Source: Paracyclopina nana (Eukaryota; Arthropoda; Copepoda; Cyclopoida; Cyclopettidae). From it: a DNA stretch of 64,000 nucleotides. The stretch is taken from positions 9,250,501 to 9,314,500 of the forward strand of contig JAGUCH010000002.1 of assembly GCA_019096065.1 (NCBI GenBank), in the 5' to 3' direction. The notes beneath the pieces are model-generated. The model worked only from the letters and a program-made list of their open reading frames with translations. It was not told where the DNA came from and did no database searches. Position 1 is the first letter of the stretch. Every line of letters starts with the position of its first letter. Made by a program: the position numbers and the translations under genes. This document shows positions 1 to 12,019 of this stretch, piece after piece.

Positions 1-3000
1 CCCATTAAAATGTCTCTCAGTCTTGAATCAAAGAGCTGCCTGTCTTTCCCAGTCAAGCAGCCACCAATTGTCCAAGTCAGGCTAGTGACACATGCAGCCT
101 GAATCCAAGATCTTAAGTACTTCCTTTCCTTCAAGTTGCCAATTGCCTCTGATAGGGTTGTTGAAAAGAATTCAATCATGTACCTAGCTAGGGCATTGGG
201 CATAGGGGTGATAATTGAATTGCATTTAAAGCGAACCAGCGAAATCATGGGAGGGACCAGCCAATGAAAGAGGCCTAATATGAGCTCTTCTTGGCCTCTC
301 CTCCATTTCATCACCAGCTGGTCTTCAGAGCTGCTCCTCACCCAGTTTTCCATGAAAACAGTCCATGTCAGCTCATTTTTCTCAGTTATGACAATTCCAC
401 ATTTTGATATGAAGCTCGGGCTCACTTTTGTCAAGCTATTTGTTTCAAATATGATTTTTGTAGCAGGCGACATTTTAAGCTCTTCTCCAGTGTGCAAATT
501 GAGCACCCCAGTAATCAGAAGACTCTCAGTCTTTTCTGCCCATTTGTAGTCAACCGATCCATCTGAGATAAGCCAAAATGGAGTTTCTCTTCTTGAATTT
601 TCTCTGAAGTATTTAGTTAAGATCCCATCATTCCAAGAGTGATAGCCATCTTCTATAGTCCATCCATACAGCTGCTCCACTGAAGCCGTTTTGGGGTGAA
701 TTCTCACAGATTCAATTTTTTTCTTCAACTGCTTTTCCTCATAATGCATTGCACACTACCAAAAAAGCCTGACATTAAACTAACACTATAAAAGAATTTT
801 GATTGAATTACATTAATGATTGTGGTTTTCCCGCTTAGAGATGGTCCACAAACGACTACAGATCTGTTCATTGCCAAGTTTTGCAAAAGGCTTGCCGTTT
901 TTGCAGACAAACTTGGATGGACATGAATCCTGAGCTCATTCTTGTCACGTTCTAATACTTGACTGAGATCATTTATTTGATAGGTCTGCAATTCTGCGGA
1001 GTTGTCTCCCCACATGGTGTCGTTGATTTCCTGGGCTATAGTAATGTCGCGACCATATAAAGTTCCACTTTGGCTTTGATCGATAAGTGCCTTTAGGATT
1101 GATTCGTCACTCGCCTCCTCGTGTTCAGGATCATTTTTCAGCTTCCGCATTTGAACTACGGTCTCTCTCAACTGTCTCAAATCTGATTTTTTTTCGTGCA
1201 TTATTATAAAGTTGGTGATAGACGTATTTAGTTGATACAAAATAAAGGCCCGGATCACCTGGTTATTTCACCGCAATTTTGAGCGACGTAATTGCGATTA
1301 AATTGTCAATTGCGATCAGCTGGTAACTGTCATCCAACTTTTACTGTGTGTTCTAATTGATTATTTAGCGGGTTTAAAGTAAAGCTTTTGGATTCAGGAG
1401 TGGGATCATCAATAAGGAAAAAATTAGGCCAACTTAAAGACCTGCATGTACGTGTTAGTCAGTGACGTCACTCACTGCCTCGAGAATAAGAACGGAAGAC
1501 CTCGTTTTTTGAGTAAGCGTGCGCTCAAAGCAGCTATGTTATGGGAAACCATCTTTGTGCTTACATTTTTAAGGCTTTTACCAAAAAATAAAATTCAAGA
1601 AAGTGAGTACACTTTTCATTTGACATTCAATTTTCTGCCATTTAGCTATTTGTAGAGTGGTAATACTTCATTGTTTTAGTTTTTGCTCACATTTTAAGGT
1701 TAAAAGGTTTTAAAAATTACTAAGTTTTCACTAAGTCAATCAGTAGTTCAATAAAATCGAGCTCATCCCAAAGGACGACTAAAAAATGAATATTACCACC
1801 GAAAAAAATATTTTTTTAACTCAGTGATATTTGGATATTTTTCAAGACCATACAAAAATTAAATTTTTTATGATGTTAATTTCTGTTTTTGTTACGCCCC
1901 AGCAGGCTGGCCGGTCAAGGTTTCCCCTTCTAAGTGATTAACCGTTCTTATTCCTAAGGCAGCGAGCGAACTACGTACATCCAGCGCTTTAGGCCAACTA
2001 AATTTGCAATGGTTTGGTTTACTTGGCTCTTACAGTTCCGTCGCTGCTTTGCTCGCCGAAATTGCACCGCAATAATATAGGAAGTCGAATCCTAGTTTTT
2101 CGCATTTTTGGGATGCCGGCTGAGCTAACGTGACGTTTTAAGCGCGTGAGCGGAGTTAGCCAGTTTTCGTTAGAGCTACAAGAAGTGAACTAAAATAAGT
2201 GGTCTAAAAGAGCCAACTTTCTCTTATGAAAAAGCCACTTTTTCAGCAATTGCCATTCAAGTAGCACTTTTAATTGGTGCTTTACTTGCCCAAAAGCAAG
2301 CCCGAAGGCCAGCCTAACTTTCACCAAAAAATTGAATTTCAAGCAAAATAAGGCTCAAAATATGGTACAATGGTAATATAATTTGTTGTTTTTACTCCAA
2401 GACACCAGCTTAGATAGCAAAAATCCCACCTTTCAGAAAATAATTAAGAGAAAATGCTATAAAACTGTTTTGGGATGCCCAACGTAAGGAGTGATCGGGC
2501 ATCCAAAATGTTCTCTTTGTTGCCGGTAGGATAGATATGAACATGTTTACTGTTTCCTATAGTAGCTGATCCAACTTTAATTGCGGCGCAATTACAAACA
2601 GCAGCTGAAATTATGACTGTAATTGCGCTACAATCAGGACCAGCTGATCCAGGCCAAAAGTGTCTTACCAAGAATTTTGGGCGAGGACAGCATTGAGGCG
2701 CACAAGTCAGATTGTTCTACCAAAGAGGTTGCCATCTTAGTCGGTGATGCGTTTCCGTAAGACTTCAAAAGCACTTCTAAAACTGTGGTCTTGTCAACCT
2801 TCACCAATCCAATTGGCCTTAAAAACTCCTATAATCATTTTTTGAACGAATTAAGTTTTCTAGCTTGTGTGAGGTACTAGCCTGACCTTCATGTTTGTTG
2901 GCAGCTCGTGCCTTCCAAGGTATTTGGGCGTAGCGGTAAAGCATAGAAATGCCCTAGATGTAACGATAATGGTTTCTCCGTGGGGGAGAGTGGCTCTGCT

Positions 3001-6000
3001 ACTCAGCTTTTTCTTTTTCATTCTTGTCAGCGTTTCGGAAATAGCTTGAATCCATGGCACTAGGGTTGACAGGTTATCTTCATGCATTTTGTCAATCGTT
3101 GAGCAACATAGCCAAGCACCAGAATAGGAAGCTCCCTTGAAATACTGAACCAACCTTTCCGGTACTGTGAACGGGGTAACGGGCCTGACGACTAGATTTT
3201 GGGCCAAAATCCGAGAGACCTCTTGAACCAACACGTGCTTGCCACATGCTGATGGGCCACTCAGCAATGGGAAGCTTTTCAAGGCAAATGCTGTTAGAAA
3301 GCTATACATTGCTTTTTCAAACGACCTACTCCACACCTGGTGTTGGCAATCCCCAAGATACTCGTAAAAGTATTTCTCCCTTACTATGAGCATTTCAACT
3401 AAAGCATCTCCTTCCACCATGTAGCATTTGGGCCGAGACCTCCACACGTAGTCCTTCTCGCTGACAACATTTTCTTCAATAAGGTTAGCAATTGTCTCCC
3501 TTGTGTAGATGTCATGGATCATAATTGACGAGAGCACCTCTTGCACTGAGTAATCGTTGCAATCCTCAATTACTTCTACGACTTCTTTGTTGAACTTGCT
3601 GTATTTGTCTTCCAAGTCCTTGAGCGCCCCGGTGCCACCTTTAATGGCCTCCTGGCATTGAGACGTTGCTGTCATGAAGGCTGCAACTAAGACCGACTGG
3701 CAAGGCCACTCTTGCACCCATTCAGCTCTGGCTTGTGTGCCAATTGTCTCCAGAGCACCTTCTATGATATCTCTGATTGCGCTCTTCATCTGCTCTTCCA
3801 CTTGTAGCAGCCACTTTTCCACGCATCCTCTCGCATCTCTAGTTCTAATGGGATTGGGAAAAGGAATCCTCTCTCCTTTGCTACTTTGCATGGACTGAAT
3901 TTCTTGCAGCTCGTCAAAGTCCAGGCTGTGTATTCCTGTGAAGCACAGTCGCACGTATTCCTGGGCTCTACCAGTTGGATCTCTTGTTTCGCTCAGCAGG
4001 CTGAGAACTTCTTGCCTTGATAAGAAGAACAGCCTGGGGAAATCCAGGCATTTTTTGTTCAAGTACTTGTCCAGCCCTCTGATGATATCTTTCACAGTTT
4101 GGTCACTTTTTTTCAGCATGTCCAGTACACCGTTCGACTCTGTGATGTGGATGACGTTCGAGTTCGCCTCGACCATCTCCATGATCATCTTCCAAGTTGT
4201 GTCCACTTCTTTGAACAATCTGCTCTCTGTTTGCATTTGAGCTGCAATGTCGTCGGTCGTGTAGATGGGCTCTAGGTACAGCCAATGCTCTTGGACTCTT
4301 TGCCAAAGAGATAGAACTGTCTGGACCCTTCCCAGCTGATATTCCCACTGTTTCACTTCCACCTCGAATGCTTTGAAGTAGGGAGACCCCCTCATAATCT
4401 GTGTCTTGAGAAGGTGATCGTCTAGGTGACTTCTGATCGGCTCCACAGAGTCCAGTATTTTGTACTCAGTTTCTCGGTAGGGCAAAGTTTTGAAGCCTAC
4501 TGACCGCCATTCGTTTTTCATGTCCATGAGCGTGAGCTCCAGGGCATGTTCTCTGGTAGCGGCTATGCTAATTGCCTCCAGTTTGGGCATGAACTCGCCC
4601 AATTCCAGCTTGAGCACTTTCCTCAGTGATGATCCCGAGTTGGGTGTGATATCAAAGCCAATCACAGATCCCATTTGATTCCAATGCCTCTGCCGTATGC
4701 CAGGATTGCAAAGGCAAATAATGATCGGAATGTTGGTTCTGAACTCTTTGATTTGCACTATGGTGAGCGCGCATATTTTCAACGGAGGAGGCAAATTGTT
4801 TGGGTTGGAGTCTTCAAGGTTCATCTTTGCATATTTTGAGTCACCATCAAGTGCCTGCTGCTTGAACTTTGACTTGAAAAGTTTCTGTAGATCTTCCATC
4901 TCCTTGGAAAAAGAATTGATGTCTGATTCAATTTGCTCGGCATTGAGTTCGAGGAATGAGCCATCGGTCCATTTTTTCTCTGCTTTTTGCCACTTGAGAA
5001 CTGTGGTGAACAGTCTGGCATACGGGTCAATGTTGGATTTCATCTTCCCCTCCCCGCTTTGGATTGTCTAATTAATCAATTTTAATAGGATACGGTATTT
5101 TTTAGCTTAAGTAGGGCCTTACATTCATGTCCCCAACATCTGGGTAGGATGATTGTGGAAACTTGAACAACGCCTCCTCGTGATTGATCCACACGATAGT
5201 GTCTTCAATTGATTTGAGCTTATTTTGTATCATCCTGACTTCCTTTAGATAGCGAAATGAAACCGTTAATAATCGCCTTCTTAATTGACTGAATTAATGC
5301 TCGGAATATCAGCGTATATACTTAATACCGCACACAAACACAACGCAACGCACACTACTAAATATCGCACACTACTAAATACCGCACACATTAAAAAAAA
5401 TGCAAACCACAGTAAATTCATCAGTTTTGGCGTAAAAACTCATTTTCATTATTGGAACCAGGCTATAGCTGTTTTTTTCTCTTTTTTTGAGATAGTGTAA
5501 AGAATTATTTCACTGCTTTTTTCGAACAAGTATTCACCTTGTGTGCAGTATTTAGTATTCACATACTAAATACCGCACACACCCAAACCATACTCATGAA
5601 CACAGTTTTGTTTGGTGTTTTTGATTTTTTATGAAAACTTGGGCATCTCGTTATACTTCTACATAACTATTTAGAAAGCACGAAATTCTTGGTAAGGTCA
5701 ATTTTGAGCCAAAATGTCAATTTTTCTAAATTGATATTTTTTTGCCAAATTATCAATTTAGAAAAATAACTCCAATTGGCTTGTAAGTGCTACTATGACT
5801 TTCTGATACTTCGCAAGTTAGCCAATTTTGGATTAAAAATGTACCAATTTCATCCTTTAATTGTCAATTCACATCATTTTTTGCATAGTTTTTTTCCAAA
5901 TTATCTGCTTCCTCCATTACAGAAACACATTTGCTTTCCTTTGATTTATTCCTGACTATATTTAGTGTGCGGTATGTAGTAGGCAAACATACTAAATACC

Positions 6001-8750
6001 GCACACACTTAAAAAACGGCAATATACAAAAAAATCAGATTTACTAGAAGCATACTGCTAGTGTGTCAAAAAATAATTTGTGTTATCCTTCAGCCAGTTT
6101 GATTAGTTCATTGATAAAATATAATATTAGAAGTAGTGTGCGGTATTTAGTAAAGTGCGTTTGTGTGCGGTATTTAGTATGTACCGAATATCAGCATAGT
6201 ATAGTACAGTAAACCAGTTCAGTCAGGTCAAGCAGAGAGTGGGGGAGCCAGCTGTGACCTGACTTCGCTAATAAAATCAATTTAGGTATCCAGACTATGC
6301 TGACTTTCCTTGTTGAAACTTGAAACCGGGCTATTTGACTCACATATGTGTATTGCTGAACATTTGCAATTTCACCGAGCTCCTCGAGCTCTTGAACTCT
6401 AGCAGACAATTTTTCCAGCTCTCTCGAGATCCATTCGGATTTTTTCTGCAAATTGTCCTCAAACCTCGCCTTGCAATCTTCGACAATTTCGGTGTTTTGT
6501 TCAAAAACTGGCCTTATTTTAACGGGCCATCCTAGGGTCTTCGTATTAAGGCTGATATCATCAGGAGAGAAAATATGAACATCAATGATGTACAGCAAAT
6601 GCTTCTTGGAATTCTCAATTTCATCCTAAAACACAATCGTCATCAGACAAAATGCTTGAAGTGGTCATGCATAAATTACGGTTAGTTGAAGCATTTTCTT
6701 GTTCTTCACGTGTAGCATGTACTCGCCTAGCTCTATCATTTCCTTGGTAGATTTGGGAGCGTTCAGGGCTATTCTTTCGATTTCTTGAAAGGCAGCGCAA
6801 ATACTGTGGAAAAAATGCTTTTATATGGATTCTGTATCTCATGATGCCTTCCCCTAGCTCTCACTTTTCGTTTTCTTTTCTGTACGTGTCCACCACGTTT
6901 TGTAGGAGAGAATTGGCCAAATCTCTCGCAGCATCTCCAAGGCCTTTCCTAACTTTCTCACAGTCCAACCTGCAATAATGCAATAAACAGACAAAGTTAT
7001 GAGTAGCCACAGCATGCTGAGCAACCTAATAAACGTGAAGTATTCCAGCGATGTGATTTCTTGAGTTTGCTCCACGTATCGGTTGTAGACTTGCAGCTCC
7101 GTGCAAATATCCTCGAATTTGGGGTCAGTACTAATGAATTTATCGATGGCACTCTTTGCTGTCCCATCAATGAGAAAGTCGAACTTTTTAATGATTTCAT
7201 CGCAAAAATCTTGAGGCTCTAGCAGCCAAACGTTGATGGACTCCTTCAGTTTCTCCAGAGCAGATTTGATGAAATCCTTGTGTAAAGAAACTTGCACAAA
7301 TTCGCTACTTCCGTCTGAAATCCAACTTTCTATAGTGGGAACTTCTCTCAACAGCTTGTTCATCTTTTTTAGAAAAGAAATGAATTTACTGCTTTCTTTC
7401 AGACTTTAGCTGTGTTACCTCGTACACAACTGATACTATCATATCACTGACTTCTTGCATGGTGGGAGAAAAGCAAATTTTTCTGCCTTGCAAAATCAGC
7501 TCCATTTCAATTCTGGGCAGCTTTCTTCTGTCAGCGAAAACGTCCACATATCCCAAGATGCTTCTAGTCAAAAGGTTCCTCAACTGAGGAAGAAAATTAG
7601 CAAATGATCAACTTAGATGCGAAAGTCTCATACTTGAATGGAGACAAGGGAAGATGCACATCTGTAGAATTTCGAGAGTCGTTCGCCCTTGTGTTGAATC
7701 ACAACTTTCTTATCCGTGAAGACGGACGTGATTTGCGGGAACCACGTGTTCATCAAGATTTCCTCAGTTTTTTCGCACTCGCTTATTATGTTGCCGCAAA
7801 AAGAGTCTAAATCAATTGCATCTCCCCTATGAAAGGAAATGGGACGCAAGCTCTGGAAGGCAGCAATTTTCTAGGTTACCTGAAACCCTCGCAATTTGCG
7901 AGTGTCGTTGTATTTAGGTGGTCTTTGCATATGCTCAAGCAATGCCTTAGCGCCGGATGCAAGACATGAAGATTTATCAGAATTCTTCGTTGATTCTTTT
8001 TAAACTCTTTATGCCAAGGGGCCTCTTTATCTTTTCTGGTGTGAAATAGTCGCGTAAAAAGCATTTTTCCCGCACATTCTAAAAATGTAGCTTACACTTT
8101 GCGATTCACGCACTCGGCTTGTAATGCTTCCAATTCAGGGTTTCTTATCATCATGTTAATGGTTCCCTCCCGCAAGTTTACTAAGTAGTGTGATTTTACT
8201 TCCTCCAGCAACAGGGCCAGTGCTGCAGGATATCGTTGCTTTTGTGCACTGGGCAACAGCTGGAAATGGAGAAATGATGACACATATCCTACTACACACA
8301 TGAAAATGTCCATAGTATATGGCGATTTGCTATACAGTACTTTTGTTATGTTGACTAGAGTCTTCTTTTGTATGCCAGCAATGGGAGCCATGCCCACAAA
8401 CTTTCTAAGGCTGGCCAAACATTCTTCTTGGGTCAATTGCGGAGGTCGAGGAATGGAATGGCTCCTCTCTTTGCCTCCTTTTTGTTTCCGTTTTTCGAGC
8501 CTGTCCAATACTTTCGCCCTATTTCTGTCTGCTTGCCTTTGCCTAGAAAATTATACGAGTGCCTAATCTTGAGCAGGGTTGCTGTAAGCTCCACTACTTA
8601 CACCAGCTTTTGAACTTCCTTCCTCTTCTCTTTCGCCAAGCTGTACTTGAGGAGAGGATGATTTTTGTAATCATCCTTGCTGTATTGGTTGGGATCTTGG
8701 TTCGGTGGAAAATAGGGAAACTTGAGAGGGACTGAGCCCCCTCGCGACAT
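1..8750 (-). CDS. Divergent dynein heavy chain (tail, linker, AAA1, part of AAA2); partial at left edge
   Basis: Reading leftward I place exons at 8602-8750, 8096-8542, 7880-8035, 7634-7826, 7419-7583, 7026-7363, 6865-6969, 6680-6803, 6344-6625, 5123-5242, 2887-5067, 2669-2828, 812-1182 and 1-755; splice phases agree at every junction, giving about 1848 residues. The order is a short tail, the linker (LDFPRLFFLS, then EWPCQSVLV), AAA1 and AAA2. AAA2 keeps a P-loop, GPSLSGKTT, near 835, and a Walker-B-like WLISDGSVD in the last exon. AAA1 is degenerate: the P-loop reads GPSACGKH, the Walker B position reads CCSTIDKM where active dyneins have CFDEFNR, and the sensor asparagine is missing. The AAA1 P-loop falls near residue 1296, against roughly 1800-1900 usual in axonemal dyneins, so the tail is short. 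AAA2 resembles axonemal types such as DNAH10; a DNHD1-like protein is an alternative. The open frame argues against a pseudogene. AAA3 onward lies outside the window. Confidence 0.88.
1183..2668 (-). other. Long dynein intron, no gene seen
   Basis: This 1.49-kb intron is far longer than its neighbours of 50-60 nt. It is AT-rich. Near 1264-1325 and 2560-2660 there are similar stretches containing repeated AATTGCG and GATCAGCTGG words, which may be the ends of an old insertion. I see no coding signal. Confidence 0.5.
5302..6198. mobile_element. Terminal-inverted-repeat element with iterated 16-bp end units, inside a dynein intron
   Basis: The left end (about 5317-5394) carries three to four copies of a unit like ACTAAATACCGCACAC; the right end (about 6136-6180) carries the reverse complement GTGTGCGGTATTTAGT twice, and further units lie inside at 5537-5583 and 5965-6007. 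The interior is AT-rich with no coding capacity, as in a non-autonomous element. The flanks 5302-5316 and 6184-6198 match at 13 of 15 bases around GAATATCAGC, which looks like a diverged target-site duplication. The same end units recur near 48.17 and 51.2 kb. It lies wholly within the intron between 5242 and 6344. Confidence 0.75.
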
Positions 8751-8834
8751 TTTGGTTACTGCGCTGCAATGTATAAGAAAACTATGGCAAGAAAAAATAT
8801 TGATCAAACCAAAATGACTTTCTCCTGCAATGCA

Positions 8835-8840
8835 TTTATT
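8835..8840 (-). terminator. Probable MED16 polyadenylation signal
   Basis: AATAAA on the minus strand, 23 bp past the MED16 stop codon. The dynein start codon is only about 85 bp further on, so MED16 and the dynein gene are closely spaced in tandem. Confidence 0.6.
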
Positions 8841-8862
8841 TCCATATAATAATGCAAGACTT

Positions 8863-11760
8863 TTAAATACATGAAAGTAGGTTTCTCCGCTGAAAATTAT
8901 CGTCCAAACAAGTGAGCTTCCAAGGACCTCCACAGGGACACTTGGAGGCCCACCTTTGGTCCCATCCTTTATTCAATACCTTCTTGCTTGAACTTATGGG
9001 CAAGCTGCTAGCTGCGCATCTAGTGCACTCTTTAATGACGTAGGGTCGTTTCCCGAGGAAAATATGCCTGACATTGTCCATGCATTGCTTGGTAGACACA
9101 GCGCCGTCAATTAATGAGGTTTGATCAAACTTCCCGTTGATAGCTCCTCTGGACACCCCTCCACTTTCTCCCTCACAAAGCAGCTCTGGCTCAGCCAAAA
9201 ATTGACATGCTAGAGGGCCGCCTCGATTATGAGTGACAAGGTTGTGAGACAGTCCGCGAGGGGGTATTATGATATCCAATGGCGGGATCATTACTTGGCT
9301 TGGCAAGAGGATGCATTCATCGATGATAGCCTCATTGGAGCCTTCTTTTCCTTCCTTGTATCGCGTTAACAGGGAGAATAATTTGGCAAGAACGTCAAAC
9401 GAGTCTGCAGTCTTGGTGAAGGAAGGCAGAATGCCTTCGTTGGTCTTCCCCCAAAGGCGAATTATGAAGAGCATTTCTCGCATCATAGTGAGGCTAGTTT
9501 TATCACTAATCAAATCTCCCTGAAAAAAAGTTCGTCAAAATAAAAGGACAAGCTATCTTTTTTGAAAATTGATGCTTTACCCCTGGTCCTTTTTTGTGCT
9601 TATATTCAGGTACGCTTGCCAGTAAATGCAAAGTCAAGTTAGTCACCCATTGAATGAGGTGTTGATACGATTGCAGAATGTTCGGTTCCACGGCGAACTC
9701 GGCGTGAATGCTATGCAAGCCGTCCACGAGAGCATCCACATTAGCCTCGTCTTTTTTGTTGAACTCAAGCAGCTCTGTGAATTTTTTTATGCTTATGATG
9801 CGATAAAAGTAACAATTTCATAGACTTACTTGACACTTTTTCAACTGCAGTGGCTGTGGTAATGGTCAAATCGCTTGGCCCGAGGAGAGTCTTAAATGAT
9901 CCATAGACAGAATGGAGCATAAGTTGGGCAAAGTTATCCGCACATTTATACTCAATGCTTGATGAGCACAACTGTCTATAGAGGGAGCTCGTGATAGCCA
10001 TAAAACGAGAAAAGTAATACTCCTGATTGCTTTTGGGCTGCTTTCCAAAATCCTCCTCCAGCTTAAAGCAAACCGTTTCCACATGTGAGCTTTTCAAGCA
10101 CACAGCAACGTCCCACCAATCAATGCCTGACACTAGGCAAAATTCAAACATAGTTTGAAGCCCAGCCGGGACATGAGGGCCGCCAGGGTCGGTTATTGGG
10201 GACATCCTGTACATGTACAATTGGCCAAGGCTGTCAATGGTGACGAGTGCGTTTCCGGTCGAGGAAAATGACATGTCGCAAATCGTCACGGATGCTCTGG
10301 ATAGTTTCATTGAAGGTTCTTCGTAGAGGTTGCCAGACCTGGGTAGATCCACGCTTCCAATTTGCTGAAGGTTGTCCCTTATCAGGCATTGTATGGAGCC
10401 ATCGCTGTAAGCCACGGTTACGTAGCAAGCAGCAGCTCGTCCTGTTTGGAAGCAATACTTGGGTGTGGCAATCGATACTATTTGGGAAACTGGCCCGCTG
10501 AACTGTTCCACATAATGCCAAGCTGGCAGTGAGAATGTCGACTGAGATTGGTCAATGATTGAAGTCAAGAACATCTTGTGAATGTTTTGCTGAAACTCTT
10601 TCAGCTCCCATAGCTCGAGTCGTCCGCCAGCTGGATGTTTAGTGGCCACCACAAAGGAATCAGTATCATCGCCATTGACAAAGCTAAGGCCGACAATGCC
10701 CAGACACTTGTCCTCCTCACTTCTTTCTCCATTACCGATTGCCTTTGTAAAGAGCCCTGGATAGCTGTCAATATCCAAGATGAGTTCAAAGCCGCTATCA
10801 TAGGCTGTGTCCTTGAAACTTGGCTTCATGCTGTAGAACCTGATTGGAGCATTCGGGTCTCCGTTGGAAGTTGACACAAGCAGGGTTCCGTCCTTGATGA
10901 ATGCTATATCCACTGTTCGTATTCTGCCCCTAGATGCGTCCAATGATCTTTGAGCAGTCTTGACAAGTGCTTGCTCTTGCATAAACTTAGGAATGGAAAT
11001 GCAAGCAGCCAACCCTGTGTGACTGATTAGCAGAACTCCGAACATTTCTCTCTGAGCAAATTCCTGGCCAATCATAGATCCACTCCTGAAGGAAAACTTG
11101 TCATGGTACTGGCCAGCATCAGTGTGGTCCATGTTGATGAAAGTCTTTCTCATTCCGGTGATGAAGAATGACTTGAGAAATGTTTCCCCGCTGAATTGAC
11201 TCTTGCTGATGCAGTGCCAGTCTGAGATGAGGGATTGTTTCATTTGCCAAACCTCAATTCGGCCACTCGTGTCCGAGAACACAATCGTATTGGCCTGTTC
11301 CGGCTCCCAAGCAATAGTGGTGATTTCATGGGGCTTTGAGGTCACAAGCTGGACATCCCAGGGAGTGTTCAAGTCGCAAATGTAAACGAAATGTTCACAT
11401 TGGGTGGGGCTCTGTTCTGGCTCGTCAGCGCCTTTGTTCGAGAGGCCATGGAAAGCCGCCGACCCACCCTTGTCAGCTCCAAGCCTTGATCTGTAGTGGT
11501 AGGGCATCGGCAATGGGCCTTCATCGTCAGCGTTTGGATGAAGGCTCGAAGGTAGCAAAGGATAAGCTGACACAAAAGCCACGGTATTTTGGCTTGACAC
11601 AGTGCACAAAGTAGAGCTTTCGTAAAACCTAAAAAACGGTAATTTAGTTGATAGTTTTAACTCCACAAGATGACAAACTGCACCATTTTGATTGAACCGG
11701 TACAAGACCATGTCTTTGCTCCGGCCGTTGGTCCCCATAAACGGTGGCAACCAAGTCCAT
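8863..11760 (-). CDS. MED16: Mediator complex subunit 16
   Basis: This is a Mediator tail subunit linking transcription factors to RNA polymerase II in the nucleus. Exons: 11684-11760, 9830-11628, 9581-9774 and 8863-9519, total about 908 residues, close to the family length. The start at 11760 gives MDL, as in human MED16, and requires a 55-nt first intron that fits local intron size; a continuous frame from an ATG near 11739 is an alternative. The N-terminal half is a WD40-like propeller (HEITTIAWEP, SGRIEVWQM). GIDWWDVAVC matches the conserved GYDWWD of vertebrate MED16. The C-terminus has the family's cysteine-rich end (ECTRCAASS, then WDQRWASKCPCGG). A 259-bp gap separates it from the divergent UGT gene, suggesting a shared promoter region. 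Confidence 0.92.
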
Positions 11761-12019
11761 TTTGACAGTATTTTCTCTTTACGCAGTGAACGCCGAGTTG
11801 TTGTTATGCCGGGCTGAAGCGTTACCAGAAAGAAGTGCTACCAGATAACTCTCGAAAACGCCAGTTATGGTTCATGAGCACTGACAATTAATCTTGATGG
11901 CAAGGTTTCTCACTCTCCTTTTGGCAAATGCCACATTGACTTATGAAGCGTGTCAAAGCATCATTGTAGCATCCCTCGTCTCCTGTCAGTTTATTGCAAA
12001 CATTTCAGGTGTTAACAAT

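Noticed and set aside
4697..5071. 124-residue plus-strand frame opposite the dynein linker
   Set aside because: Antisense to the in-phase dynein exon 2887-5067, which has clear linker motifs.
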